Below are positions 13,442-26,224 of a stretch of 64,000 nucleotides of DNA, one piece after another (position 1 is the stretch's first letter; every line of letters starts with the position of its first letter). A program made the position numbers and the translations under genes. Below the pieces are notes generated by a model. The model searched no databases. It was not told the DNA's origin and saw only the letters and a list, made by a program, of their open reading frames with translations. The stretch lies in contig LUGG01000013.1 in the NCBI GenBank assembly GCA_001683735.1, positions 930,001-994,000 on the forward strand, given 5' to 3'. The DNA comes from Grifola frondosa. Lineage: Eukaryota; Basidiomycota; Agaricomycetes; Polyporales; Grifolaceae.

Positions 13442-14487
13442 ATGGCAGACGACGGGTCTAGGAAGCGACAACGGCTAGAAACAGGTGCAGCGACCGACGC
13501 GTCCTTGGAAATTCAACGTGATGAAGAATTCTGGTTCAGGGACGGGAGCATCGTTCTCATTGCTCGGAACATCGCATTTCGCGTATATCAGGGTCTGATT
13601 GCAGAGCAATCCGACATATTCCGTGACTTGTTCGCGGTTCCACAGCCGATGAATCCGGACATGATGGACGACTGTCCAGCGGTGCACCTCTCTGACTCAC
13701 CGGAAGACCTCAGACATTTACTCCGTGTCCTCCTCCCAAGTCAGAACAGATAGTGTGTTGCATTTTGTGCTTTTAACCGCTGGTATACTGAGTATTTTGC
13801 AGCTTTCTTAAGCCACTTAAAGGAGAGTCTATCGACTTTGCCGAAGTCTCTGCTATCATACGCCTCGCACACAAGTACGGAATCCAGGACGTCCAGGATC
13901 AGGCATTGTCCTATCTGAAGATATCATTTACCGATAAATTCAGCGACCACATCGACGACCACCACGAAGGCCCGGTGGCTTTTGAGCTTAATGATGTACG
14001 AGCAATCGCAGTAGTCAACCTGGCTCGTCTCGTAGGCGCAGATTCCATGTTACCCGTCGCCCTATACAGGTGCAGTCAACTAGGGTCTGAAATTATCCAC
14101 GGTTTCTCTCGAGAGGATGGCACCCGCGAGCAATTGACTGCCGACGATCTCGGGAGATGCATTAACGGAAAGATGGCTCTTGTACGCGCAAGCGTCATGG
14201 CTGCCTTTCGCATACTCCTAGCACCTCTCAGCGCAGAAGCGTGTATGGATGGTCACTGTGGAAGAAAAGATCTGGCTCATGTACTTGACGACCTGGCACA
14301 AGACGACGACTTGATAACTTACAGGGTGCTTACACCATGGTTACCGGAGTGTGATATGTTCTGCAAGAACTGCCATGACACCCTTTTGTCGAGGGACCTG
14401 AAGGAGCGTCGCAATATATGGCTCCAATTGCCGTCATTCATGGGTGTCGCTGTCGAAGGATGGGGTGGAGCTGGTAGGGCAAATTAA
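13442..14487 (+). CDS. BTB/POZ-domain protein, basidiomycete type
   Basis: Two exons, 13442-13752 and 13803-14487, joined by a 50-nt phase-2 intron, give about 330 residues. The BTB fold is clear: FWFRDGSIVLIARNIAFRVY, then SDIFRDLFAVPQP, VHLSDSPEDLRHLLRVL, and after the intron FLKPLKGESIDFAEVSAIIR with LAHKYGI. BTB domains of this kind are greatly expanded in Agaricomycetes and act as dimerisation or substrate-adaptor modules, often for Cul3 ubiquitin ligase, but the partner here is unknown. The second half has a conserved C-x2-C pair (FCKNCHDT). The ATG at 13442 is preferred because the protein then begins MADDGSRKRQRLE, as in homologues with a short basic leader. No frame break is seen. 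Confidence 0.85.
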
Positions 14488-14608
14488 TCTGCGTGAGTGT
14501 ATGGTTCCTCCTGAATATTCGAGTTGGTAGTCTGACCAACTTGTCGTCTAGTGACTCCCTCCCGCTAGAATCAGCACCTCCCCTCATCTAGACATAGGCA
14601 CAACTGTC

Positions 14609-15960
14609 TGTAATCAAAAGTAGCAGTGAATATTGCAGGAAACCTGCAGACCCCACTGGAGAGTATCTTTTTGACCGAAAGTCACGACCCGACCCAGATG
14701 GTGTAGTATACTGCAATAGCATCAATATGTTCAGTCCGTTAGGAGGCGTTATACCTGTTCACCCCTGGGCCGACAGCAGTAATCTGGGGGAAATCGGATA
14801 GAGCCCATGTGACCGTAATTCGTACTTCGCGTATGGCCACCCTAGCTGAGCACCCGATGTCATCACCTACATCCTTCCCTCCGTTAATGAAAACGACATC
14901 ATATATCAAAGACGGTGCATGCGAAGCTCGGGAGCGACGCGGTTCCGCGACATCGACGAATTCGACGCTCTGACGCAGCGATCAATGTGTGCGGCCAAAG
15001 AACGTACATATCAGCGGGCAAGAATTCGATTACCCATGTTCAGGCGCGATACGGCTAGCATTCACAGCAGTGCGTAGTCTGTAATCAAAAGAGGTCGTCG
15101 TATTATATACACTCATGTATTTGCGATTTCTCAAGGATTCGCCAGTCTGGCCATTTCGATTTAACCTTTTATTCTTTTGTCAAAGTTTGTACATATATTA
15201 CCATTCAGAGCACATCTTATGTGGCATTGCAGGAAACATCCAGACTCCATTAGAGAGCATCGTTTTGACCCAAAGTGATGATTCGACTCAGACAGTATGC
15301 TGCACAACATCAATCTGCTTATTGTTCGCACCTGGGGCGACAGCAGCATTAATCCGGGGAAAATCTAAGAAACCCACGAGCCGCGGAATTCGTATTTCGC
15401 ATACCTCCCGGGCTCCGTTAATGAAAGAACCACATATAATATATCAAAGACGGTGCATGCGAAACTTGGGAGCGATGCTGTTCCGCGACATCGACGAATT
15501 CGACGGTCCGACGCAGCGACTCAAGGATTCGCAAAATGCCACAACGTCTGTTCCGATTCAATTCTTTATTCATTTGTCAAAAATTTTACACATGTTACCA
15601 TAAACTATCGGTCAGAGCGGCTGGTCAGAGCACTACGTATGTGGCATTGCAGGAAATATCCAGACTCCATTGGGGAGTATCTTTACCCAAGGTGACGATT
15701 CGACAGTATACTGCACAGCATCAATCTGCTTATTGTTCGCACTGGGCGACACTGGACAGCAGCATTAATCCGGGGAAATCTGAGAAACCCATTAGCCGGC
15801 GGAATTCGCATTTCGCATACATAGCGAGCATCCGCTGTCATCATCTATACCTTCGCTCCGTTAATGAAAGAACCACATATAATATATCAAAGACCGCGCA
15901 TGCGAAACTTGGGAGCGACGCTGTTCCGGGACATCGACGAAGAAGCTCCGAACACCGCAA
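14609..15960. repeat. Three diverged tandem copies of a unit of about 0.4 kb
   Basis: The same ordered landmarks recur three times. Each unit has ATTGCAGGAAAC/TAT-CC, CATCAATCTGCTTATTG-like, GACAGCAG-ATTAATC, TCCGTTAATGAAA, ATATATCAAAGAC and GCATGCGAA-CT-GGGAGCGA, ending near GACATCGACGAA. The first unit begins around 14609, the second around 15070 and the third around 15521; the first and second both carry TCTGTAATCAAAAG near their left ends. Copies differ by many substitutions and small indels, the second and third being closest. No protein is encoded. The sequence between 14488 and 14608 and from 15961 to 16506 shows no gene. The array could be a satellite-like remnant or a mobile-element tail. 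Confidence 0.75.
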
Positions 15961-16506
15961 GACGCACCAATTAACGTAGGCAATATTGCGGCCAATGATT
16001 ATAACGGGCCTCGGAAATCCACGACCAGGGGATTGTCCTCGGTTGCGCAAATTCGGATCTCGATTCGCGACGTTCACATGAGTGTGGTCGAATTAATATC
16101 GACGTCTCAAGCAGCCGAAGTGAACCTGGGAAGTAAGCCGACGCGCGGTACCGGACACTGACCGGACGAGAAAATTCCGTGCGAGCGAGCCATGTAGCTG
16201 CTGCTGAAAGAGGGGGTATGGCGAGACCGCAACTAACGGTAAGGCCTGCCAATGGATTCAAGTTCGTGTTCGGACGACTCTAATGGATACATGGTTAAGT
16301 ACTTCTCTGCGCCCAGACTCTGTGAAGCTCGCGCCAGAATCAGCAGCCTTCGCATACACGGACACAAAAACAATATAGAACGAGAGAGACCGAGCTAAAC
16401 GCTCCTAGCCACGAAACCAAGCTGTGAAGCTGTGAGAGGGCGATTAAGAAGATGAAGGCAATAATTTCAGAGCACAACAACGCGAAAACCGGCGAAAGCA
16501 CACTGT

Positions 16507-17514
16507 TTACTGTCCGGCCCCCTCGTGGCCTTCCTCCTCTCTTGGCCGCTTCGTCCCCGCCGTCGCCGCGGCGCCCGCACCAACCTGCTGTTGCTGCTGG
16601 ACCGCGCCCGCGCCGGTGACGCCCACGACCAGGCCCTTAAGCCACCCGTTCTCCCGCCTTAGCGCCTCGCACTCCTTCTCCAGCTCCCCCACACGCACCT
16701 CCAGCTCCTTCGCCTTCCTCTCCAGCGCCGCCTCGCGCTCCTTCTTCTTCAACCGGAACCGTGCGGACGCGGCGGTATTCCGCCGGCGCTTGTCCTCCGC
16801 TGCAGAGAGGGGAGTCCCAGACAACTTTTCTTCGGAGTCAAGGTCGCCTGGGCTGTCGGCCTGAGACATGTCGACGGACGAGATGGACGCACGGCTAGTG
16901 CGCGAGCGCTTGGTGGCCGTCGGGGTCGTAGCCGGGGACTGAGGCGACTGTGGGGACGGCTGGGTCACCTGGGAGGTGTTTATCGGAGGCGGGCGGAAGG
17001 ACGCAGCGTGCAGGGAGAGCAGCTGCGCGATGGAGCTGGCGGTGTTCGCCTGGGGCTGGGGCTGCACGGCGGGCATGACGAACGGGTCGATGCCGAAGCC
17101 CGCGAGGAGGCTGCTGAGGTCGAGCTGGGACATGGGCAGGCCCGGCGCGTTCATGGCGGCCTGGGTATCGTGCGCGGCGCCGGTGGAGGGGAGGACGGTG
17201 CCCATGACCACGTTCTCGTGGGAGTGCGCCTCGGCGATGCCGCCGCGGTGGAGGTCGTCGTCCGCGTCGCTGTAGCGCTCTGGGTCGTCGTCGCTGGCAT
17301 CGTCGTGCTTCACATCGTCCTTTTTCACGCTATCGCCGTGCCGCGGGCCGACGAGCGGCTCGTCGGACTGGAAGTTCAGGTTGGTCCAGAGGTCGAGCTG
17401 CGCGTTGAGATCTGGGAAGGGCGGGACTGAGAGGAGGTCCGCATCGGAGAGGTATGGGTTATGCGGCGGGATGGGGTGGACGATGTTGAGGCCCTGCAGG
17501 TTCGATGGTGCCAT
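16507..17514 (-). CDS. bZIP transcription factor, Cys-3/MetR-like basic region
   Basis: A single exon of 335 residues. The basic region reads RRRNTAASARFRLKKKERE, followed by heptads with leucines at the expected spacing (LERKAKELEVRVGELEKECE and on to LRRENGWLKGLV). The NTAASARFR core is the form found in fungal sulfur and amino-acid regulators such as Cys-3 and MetR, so a role in nitrogen or sulfur metabolism is possible but inferred. N-terminal residues include a proline-rich patch and an acidic stretch (about 70-95) that could be an activation region. A short glutamine run follows the zipper. The start MAPSNLQGLNIVHPIPPHNP is the only upstream ATG giving a full-length protein. No intron or frame break is seen. 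Confidence 0.85.
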   Translation of the reverse strand: MAPSNLQGLNIVHPIPPHNPYLSDADLLSVPPFPDLNAQLDLWTNLNFQSDEPLVGPRHGDSVKKDDVKHDDASDDDPERYSDADDDLHRGGIAEAHSHENVVMGTVLPSTGAAHDTQAAMNAPGLPMSQLDLSSLLAGFGIDPFVMPAVQPQPQANTASSIAQLLSLHAASFRPPPINTSQVTQPSPQSPQSPATTPTATKRSRTSRASISSVDMSQADSPGDLDSEEKLSGTPLSAAEDKRRRNTAASARFRLKKKEREAALERKAKELEVRVGELEKECEALRRENGWLKGLVVGVTGAGAVQQQQQVGAGAAATAGTKRPREEEGHEGAGQ

Positions 17515-19030
17515 AGTCGCCGAGAGCTTGCGTGCTTGGCGGTTACCTTATGAGTGGGATTGTGTATACCCTGGGGGTGGTGTGAGCAATGCACTGAGCC
17601 TGCATGGCGTGCTGTAGCATACCGGTGAGCACGCAACCTGCTGCAGGTGGTGGTGAGCAGCGTCGAGGAGCGACTAGGAGGTGTAAGTGGGAGGCGGAGG
17701 CAGAGAGTGGTAAATTGGCTATATCTGTCTGCAGAACTGGTGACTAAGGATTTTACCCGGAATGATCGTTCCGCATCCGGCAGGTACCACTGAATTGGCC
17801 ATCACAGTCTGAGATCCATATTCACAGTCACGAGCGCAACTTCAGGCATTGTTCCAAGCTTCTCTCTTTCTCATGCAGCAACACAAGACGTATATGCATC
17901 GTACATCGTCACCGTTGAACACCAATTCGGAATTCACAGAGGTGGCCTCCACTTAACGTCGCTCGGCCGGATGCACATTCAACAGATTTTAAATTCCAAA
18001 ACTCGATCACAAAAAAAAATTGAAAGGTACGCTCGGCCGTGACCGGTCTGCGGAGATGGATTACATAGCCCGAGCCATGCTCGGTCATCCAGACACCAAC
18101 GCTCGCGCCCGATGGAGCACAGTACTGTGGATAAGAACGCTTCAACGCTGCTTAGTACGCAAGTGGCGATGACTTCATGACAGAAGAACGTCACTCGACA
18201 CACACCTTCGCAGCTGCTCACCAACACCGAGGATCCTTGGCGGGTGGGAGCCTACCGGACCGCGCAACTTCCATCTCGCACAAGCCACTGTCGAAGTAGC
18301 TCAACGCTAACCCGCGCGAGAACACCAGCACTCACGGCAGCGACTGTGCATGCGCCACCGTCCTCTGCAAATGGCTAGAAAGGCCCGCACGCGCGCGTCG
18401 TTATCAGCACGGACAGGAAAGCACGCACCGCGTCTGCATCGTGCGCATCATGTGAACACCACGCGCACGCGTCTCGCCACTGGCTTGAGAGGATCTTGGC
18501 TACTTTTGCTAGCGAATCGAAGGGTCGATGGCGCACTAGCCCCCAGACAATTCAGCGAAGCGGGTCCTGGCGGCGCTCCAGGTTGGTGGGTGCAGACACG
18601 TCGACGCACGTTGGCGCTCAACGGACCTCGACGATCAGTGTCTGTGAGAATGCCTTTTATATCGCAAGGAACGAATGGAGAGGGACACCTCAACAAAACG
18701 TGATGGTATAACTTGAAACAGGCTGAAACTCACCAGCGAGTCGTCCATCTCGGAGCGGGATTGTACCTGTCAGAGGAGCGATAAGCGGTAAGAAGGCAGT
18801 CGTCGCGCTTGATGAAGCGAGTTTATATACGCTGAGTGCATTCCGGCTGTGCAAATGATCGTCAGTGGTTGCGCAACAAGTCGTGCTGAAGTCACGACAC
18901 AAACTCACCCTGGTGTCCACTCTTACCTAAACGAGCATCATGCTGACTCAGCTGTGGCTGACAAGTAGCGCACTCGCAGAATGAATACGGCAATTACAGC
19001 TTGATCTGTTCCCAATACCTTGCTACAGCC
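17515..19030. other. Intergenic stretch between bZIP and CWC24 genes
   Basis: Upstream sequence of both divergent genes, about 1.5 kb. Only short unsupported frames occur. The long upstream region of the bZIP gene may hold its 5' leader, but I see no clear TATA box or conserved operator. Confidence 0.45.
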
Positions 19031-20131
19031 ATGGCGTCGACCGAGGGACTCACTGTACCATTTTTCAAGAAGAAGGGCAAGGGACGGCCGACGACAAGTC
19101 GCAAGCGATCTGCGTCGCCTCCCAGCACCGCTATCACAGTCCCGTTCCTTCGTCATCCAAGTCTGAAGTCGTCCTCCCATCTCGTAAAGCAGCTGCCAAT
19201 CTCCTCAGCGCCGGGACGAAACGCACAGCATCGCAGCGTCAAGAAGACGAGTACGGCGACGAGGACGCGCCGGAGAAGGAGGGCCCGGACGTGAAGTGGA
19301 CGGCAGGTTCCCATGTGAACGCAGCCCTGGAGATCCTGCAGGGCGATGAGGCAGAGGAGCTGCTGGCGAAGAGGCAGAGGAGGGACAGTGATGCGGAGGA
19401 TGATGGCGGTCCAGAGGACGGCCTGTATCGGGGCCAGAAAGCGTACAAGGCTCATATCAGGAAGAACCAGGAGGTGCCGAAAGCGATGCGGGTCGGCCCT
19501 CAGAGGGCGAACAATAGTACTATTCGGACTGTCACTATCGTCGATTATCAGCCGGACGTGTGCAAGGACTATAAAGGTACGTTTGAGATGTCTCATCCGG
19601 AGCACAGGCACTGATGATGGTGATCCATACTAGAGACGGGATACTGCGGGTACGGTGATACGTGCAAGTTTTTGCACGATCGTGGAACATGTGAGTCGCT
19701 GTCTATGTATTCGAATTGAATCAGTTTCTAACATCTCGGATTCAGATCTATCCGGCTGGCAGCTGGACAAACTCGCCGCAAACCCCAAAAAACAGGTCGA
19801 GGATGATTCAGGCTCTGATTCAGACGAGGATATACCTTTCGCATGCCTCATCTGCCGCAAGTCGTACACGGATCCCATCGTGACCCGTTGCGGACACTAC
19901 TTCTGCTCGGCGTGTGCCATCAAGCGCTTTGCGAAGACGCCAAAGTGCGCGGCGTGCGGGGCGCCGACCGCGGGCATCTTCAACCGCGCGGACAAGGTGA
20001 TTGCGAAGCTGAAGAAGACCAGGGAGCCGGAGGACGCGGAGCCCGATGAGCAGGTGGCGGAGGTCAAAATCGAGGGGCTGGCACAGGCCGATGGCGAGGA
20101 GAGTGAGGATCAGGAGAGCGACGCGGAGTGA
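19031..20131 (+). CDS. CWC24: Pre-mRNA splicing factor CWC24 (RNF113 homologue), one frame break
   Basis: Exons are 19031-19576, 19634-19690 and 19746-20131. After [18 protein letters not shown] the conserved middle part ([20 protein letters not shown]) lies in another frame, so one base is missing between about 19118 and 19153. The C3H1 zinc finger is complete across two introns: [21 protein letters not shown]. The RING finger follows: [29 protein letters not shown] and CAACGAPT. A short acidic tail ends the protein. CWC24 joins the Bact spliceosome near the 5' splice site and is essential in yeast, with a ubiquitin-ligase-type RING. Because the rest of the gene is fully conserved and correctly spliced, the break is more likely a sequence error than a real mutation. 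Confidence 0.9.
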
Positions 20132-21499
20132 TTGGGAGATGCGTTATCGGGATCCTCACCTGCTTTGGTCGTGTGTGGCGATGCTAGCCTGTAAGTGCCC
20201 ATGTGCATCCGGCTAGCGGTGCCTGTCCGTAATTAATTGTTCATTGGCTTTGTGCAGCAGCATCAACAGTGCGATTCGTGCGGAATTGAAGCTGATGTAC
20301 CCGGGCCTTGGTGCCTTCATATAGGCAATCCTACTTCCCTTGAGAGTACGCCACGAGACCCCCTCCCACAGCGCGGCGTGAAACTCTCCCACCGACGTCG
20401 GGTAGATGCCGGCGGTGCCATATCGAGTTCGTGCAGAGCAGGTGGATGCGGAATCGAATGATGAATTGGTGATGAATTACCATGGGTGCAGACGCCGACG
20501 TACTTGGTGACACTGCTGGACGACACAGGTGCCGTCGTGCCTCTGAGCGGGAAGCCCGCCAAATCCCCGAAACGCCGGGGCTTCGACGACACTCCCGGCA
20601 CAACCTGCATCGCTGAGGTGTAGTCCACGTGCCCGCGCTACGTGGAGAGGAAGGAGATGCCTTGTCGGGGCGGTCGCTGCCATTGTCGCTCTACTATAGC
20701 AGACGTTTATGGCATATGACGGCACTTCTACGTTGGAGGGCTCGGTATCACATGAGCACGAGTCGGGTGCGTGGTGTTGCGCGTGGGCTTGGTATATGTG
20801 GTCACCAGATATGTTGTCACCAGCTTTGAGTAATACTCGAGTATTCATGCTCTGAGAATTACCATCAAAGCTGCTGGTTCTCGGTGGCTAGTCATCGTCT
20901 AATGAGGTGATGCCAACGCGACGGACGTACGACTGATGGTGCGCTGAGCTAGAGTAGGATGGAGCTACTCCGACGCTTGTTTGGTGGGTACTTGCCGGGC
21001 TCTTCGTCATTGAGCAAGCTGCAAGTAGCGGTTTATCCGTAAGAGGATATATTCGGCACCCGCGTAGTGCAGCTGACTCGAACACGTCGAGTAGACTGCA
21101 GAAGGCCATTGGGCTGCAGCTACTCGCACTAATGGTTACGGCAGGAAGCTGCGGTGCGGCAAAAAATACCACGGACGTAAGTGCTCCATGCATATATCAT
21201 CAGCAAAACCTCTGAACTCAGGTAAGGATTGCAGCGCCTTGCCAGACACGTGCCTCAGTGGCAAGGTCAGCCACGAGGCTACCAGACTTCGGGCGTCTTA
21301 CCAAGTGGGGCAAGCGCTCAGCAGGTCCCGCCGACCTTGCAGACGTAGGCCACCGCATGTAATTTAGAGCCCATACATTACATAGATATGTCAGACTATG
21401 TATATACTTCTAATTTAAAATGCATTTTCAATTATTCTGTTGAGACTCAATGTGTCCAACCGTTGGGAAGTTTGAATTTATTAGTTCTAAATACATGAG
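20132..21499. other. Stretch between CWC24 and the transposon
   Basis: No gene can be supported. A perfect 14-base palindrome AATACTCGAGTATT is at 20832-20845, flanked by imperfect inverted arms (CACCAGCTTTGA near 20818 and TCAAAGCTGCTGGT near 20866). The left end of the Plavaka element should lie in the right-hand part of this stretch, but I could not identify its terminal repeat. Confidence 0.4.
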
Positions 21500-24400
21500 C
21501 TACAATGCGGCAAACCCTTCTAAATCGTAGTAGTTGTCATTTCCGATGTCCTCGCCATCCTCTGGACCCAAATCCGGCTCCTCGTCCGAATCTTCCTCTC
21601 CAGCAGATTCCCCGTCAGTTTCCGAGCTCGAGGACGAGGACTCGGGCTCGCGTTCGTCGTCGGTATCTTCCTGATGCTGCGGTGTGTCGTTCGTCTCCTC
21701 GCCCTCCTCCTCCTCCTCCTCCTCCTCCTCCTCCTCTCCGTCAGCGTCGCCTTGATTATCTTGATATCTAGGGCTTGCAGCTGTTGAATACAGACTACCT
21801 GAACGATGTCCGACGCCGCCGCCATTAAACCGCATGAACATATCGCGGTCAACAAACCTGTATAGCACACTTCAATATGTTCACAATCAATGATTAAAAA
21901 TGAAAAGTACGTACATGTTCACATAATAATACTTCCAGTCTTGATTGACTTCCTTTTCTTGACGTGCGACGCTTGGTCCGGGCAACAACGCGTCCGTCTG
22001 ACCAAAGTGGAATGCAGGGATTATGTGCGCCGCTCGTAAAACTTGCTGAGGGTCCACAAAAAAGAAGGCGTCCTCGGAGGTGCTGTCTATGAATGCGAGA
22101 CGATGTAGTCGCCGCGTTTCGAAGCCTCCTGGTGCTGAAGGATCTAGTTCGAATCCGCGTGCCCACAAGACGTCGAAGCGCTCTGGTTCCGGGTGGTTTG
22201 GGAATCCAGGGCCCGTGCGATGAGCGTGAACATGGAAGATGCTGAGGATGCGGGCGTAGAGAAAGGGATGAGTGCTGTCATGGCTGGCAAGCATCATGAC
22301 GTCGGGATGGGAGGATGGATTGATAGAATCTTGCTCGCGCCGCATATCGTACGTAGTGTAGTTGATACGCACGACTTTGTGGATGTACATGCATTCCCTG
22401 TCGATGCGGAGGGAGTCACGCTCTTGATCGGTAAATTCGGTGGGGGATCGTCGTAAAGCCGTCCTGTCATTCGTGCAAGTAGGTGTTCCTCCAACTTGCG
22501 TACGAAGCCCTGAAAATAAATTATACAATGTCAATAAATTGTGAGAGCAAACCAGCAGACGTACGTTGCATGCCGGGTCTTCCTCATGATCCGAGGCGAA
22601 ACCAGCAATGTGTACAAAGTGGCGTTGATCATCCGCGATGTGGTGATGAACTGTGGGCGATGTGGGAGGGAGCGGTTCACTGTCCTTAAATCGGAGACGC
22701 ATATTGCAGCGCCGGGGTGCAGTGGTCTTCCGAGCATGTTTCCTGGCAGCACCAGCTGTCGTGCGTTTGGAAGGGATGAGATTTGAGCCACCACGGACAG
22801 CGCTTTCACGCTCCTGAAGTTTGTGTAGAAATGCTTCGCGGCGCTGGTGTCTGGCGATTTGGAAGCCGAACCGCAGATTTTTGTTCGTACGCACGTAGAA
22901 CCGCTTGACTCTACGATGTTCCAATTCTCCCTTTAGGTTAGAAGCCAGGTTAGCATTAGATATACGTGTAGGGAACGAACTTACAATCTGCGTGCTGTAA
23001 TTGTCCGTGGTCCCGAAGCGGCGTATTGTGCGGACATAGTCCCCGAGGCGATGCCATTTGTAGGTATTGAGGTTGAGGGTCCTGTGCCGCGGATTGCCCT
23101 GTGTGGCTAGAGCATTCGCCTCCCCCTTCGCGGCCTTGTTCTTCCCCTTCGCAGTGGCCTTGGCCTTCCCTTTCGCTGGTGTGGCATTGGAACCTTTCGC
23201 TGGAGTTGCTTTGGAAGCCAGCGCTGCTGACCGTCTCTGTCGCGCGGCGGTCTCCTTCGGCAGCTCCTTTGTTACATATGCTGTACATACGACTGTCTTG
23301 AACTCGCGCACACTTGCGCCCATCGTCTTGGTGGCGTTCTCGAATTGGAGGAGGGTCGATTCCGTGTGGAGGCGCAATTTTGCATGCGCGTGCCAGACCG
23401 CCAGTTCAAAAAGCATGTTGAGCACGATCCGATTGTGTTGTTTGCGCGTGAAAAGGCCATCTATCACCGGTATGATGCACTGGAGATGAACATCAGCATG
23501 GGGAGTCTGAGTCAAGAGCACGAGACATACCTGCAAAATGTCTTCGAAATCTCGCGCTGCAAGCTTCTTCATCGCGGACACGTTTGACCCAAATCGACGA
23601 ATGGTGTCCCGACCGAACGTGGGCACAAGCGCGAACCTAGCAGAAACAGGATGAGGAAGAAATGCATGGGATTTATATGCAGAACTCACCGCTCGTCAAA
23701 TCTCTGCACGCTATCATTGCCAGCGGCGATGAGAAGGCGAATGTCTTGAATTAATATGGCCTTGAAGACGCCGAGCTCAAATTCGTGCATGATGTCGGGC
23801 ACGAATAGCTCGTAGTGATTAACACCAAAAGGTGCTAATCGTATCGAGAATGCACTCTGGAACTGAAGGTGAGTCAAAAATTAGAATATATGAATTAATC
23901 TCGTACCCGGGTCGTCGTGAGAGAGGTTTCCTCGAGAAGACGATCGGTCGCGGCGCCTTCAACTGGCAATCCGCGCTCAAATATCCATTTGCGGGCGAGC
24001 GCGATCTTCTCTTGAACGGCCTTGCTGTCTTGTCGAGTCTTCGCGCGCCGCTGTCGATCCACAGTAGTCCCAACGCCAGGCACGTATTTTTTCTTGATGA
24101 GACAGTCGGGGCAAGGGCAGTTAGCTAGATACCGCATACATACGAGCAACACTCTGTAGAAAATTGTTAGCGTAGTGGCATTATGAAGGTACTATACCAC
24201 CTACTTCTCTGGGTAATCTGCCGAATAAGTAAAAAAACGAGGGAACACGCGCCTCAAAATGCCGTCGCCACATTCAATCAGGATGCCATGCACATAGGCA
24301 TGCATGAAGTCCGGCGACAGGAGGAGCAACCAGATATTGTGCATTATCTCGCGTTTGACGAAACGGAGTACAGCTGCAGTCGCCGATGACTCGAAGATGG

Positions 24401-25933
24401 ATTGGTAAGTTTCTTGAAAGGTATCCGGAAACTAGAGAGCGTTAGTATGTTCAATGAATCCAAGATTTAAAATATGAGCGCACCTTCGGGATATATGCAA
24501 GGTGCTGGGCTGCAAAGGACCGCGGCTTGGCACGCATGTACTTGGAGAGATTGCCAAAGAAAGCGTACACGGGCCAGAGAGACGCCGTGCCAAAGCTGGC
24601 GAGGTGGGTCGAGTCCGACCATGTCAGGATGGGGGCCACGCAGTATTCAAGGTGGGAGGATCCTCTGGATTGCGAGGCTGAGCACGGATCTAGCGTCAGC
24701 CTCGAGCATGGCATCTGAATTGTAAGTGTCAGTGTATACGCGCTCAGGAGGAACATCGCGTCCTGAAGCACGCTCAGACTGCCAGAAGAGCTTGAAGGGG
24801 ATCCAGTGGAAATGGCGAGCAGATGGATCCTTGAACGCGGCCTTGAGGACTTCAAGAAGTGGCCGGATGTAGACACCTTTGAGCTCGAATTCGGGGGCCA
24901 TCTCCTCGGAGTCCCAGCGTGACCCGGCATGAGGCAGTCTGACCTTGATTGATTCTTCGCGCCATCCGTCAGCTGCTGCGAATGCAGCATGAGACTCAGT
25001 GAAGTCGTCAATGCGCTTGAACTCGCGCTTCGCGCTGAATCCCCGAAGATGCGCGACATCGAAGTCTTCGGCATTGAGGACATCGTTCACGAGGCGATCG
25101 AGGTCAGCGGCAGATTTATAGGGGGATGTAGAATAGTACCAGGTCATGAGACGGAAGGTGGATGCATTGAGGAATGGGGTGAAGAAGGCCGACTTGATTT
25201 TGCGCGCAGCGTTCGCAAGAGAAAAGCCAAATCCTCGCAAAGGGTTTGATTCCTGGTGGTCTGAGGGAGGTTTGGTATGCGTAGGTGCATCAGAGAACTG
25301 ATGCACCGTAACCTCGTCTTCTGGATCAGAGCTTGGCCTGACCAGGTAGCGCCGAAACATGCCGAAGCGATTGGGAGAAGTGTCGATAGTGTCAGCGCGG
25401 GTGGAGGTTCAGGGACCAGAGGAGGCTCTTCCATCAGAGGATCTGGCTGCACTGGCTTGGGAATGCGTTTGGGTTTAGGCGGCGGGCGAGGGAGGCATGA
25501 TGGGAGTCCGGAAAGAGAGCTCGGGAGGTAGTCCCTCAACCTCACGGATACTTCGCGCCTGCGCCCCGACCTGCTAAATGATGCGCCCGCATCAGAAACC
25601 ACAGGATCCTCTTGGATTTGTGGTGCGTGCATCTATTTTCATTTCAGCGTGCGCTCTCTGGACATGTGGATAAATTTCACGTACCTCTTCGTATTCGCAC
25701 GCCTTCCGCGCTCTAAGCCTCTCTTCTTCTGCTGCCCTTTCCTCCTCAATTCGGCGCAGCTTGACGTTCCGTTCGCGCTCCTGTCTCTCGTGAATCAAAG
25801 CCTTGGCCTCCTGGCGTTCCCGTCCCAGACCGGGGAGTAGCACATTCCGCAACTGTGCACAGGTGAGGCGGTGGCGCTTGTAGCCTCGTTGCTCGTTGAA
25901 GGATCTTCTGCAGCCAATACATGTATGCGGCAT
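21500..25933 (-). pseudogene. Plavaka-type transposase with frame breaks
   Basis: Reading leftward, exon 1 (25685-25933) carries an N-terminal C2H2 zinc finger (CIGCRRSFNEQRGYKRH) and an arginine/glutamate-rich coil. Exon 2 (24484-25632) holds a proline-rich linker and the conserved NRFGMFRRY, DTYNSDAMLEADAR and TWSDSTHLASFGTASLWPVY blocks. Later exons give FTYSADYPEK, CPCPDCLIKKK, FVPDIMHEFELGVFKA, FGRDTIRRFGSNVSAMKKLA and GTTDNYSTQ-GELEHRRVKR. The C-terminal exon has FVDRDMFMRFNGGGVGH and a long poly-glutamate stretch. The reading frame is lost near 25391-25405 and twice near 24651-24690, each by one base. This enzyme would cut and join the transposon ends. The order and identity of the blocks leave no doubt about the family; the number of breaks suggests a decayed copy. 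Confidence 0.85.
21703..21737. repeat. (CCT)n microsatellite
   Basis: About eleven tandem CCT triplets, read on the minus strand as the poly-glutamate stretch in the C-terminal exon of the transposase. Confidence 0.9.
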
Positions 25934-26224
25934 AGAAAATTGAATGAGCAAGCCCAAGATGACGATGATGAAGAAAATGCGCATACAGTGCGACTTCGCG
26001 CTGGACGCGACTTCGCGTCCGATGCCCCAAACCTTACTGTCAGGCACGGGACCGCGCCATTAAGGTTTGCGCAGATCCCAATCTGACAGCCATATAAGTT
26101 GGGCGCGTCCTCTCATTCCCCAACTCTCTATCTTTTCCCCCAACCACCATCTCTCTGTGCTGCCAGAACTTCTGCATCCCTCTACAATCGCTTCATCCCT
26201 CTAACACAGTCCTCACCATCGAAG

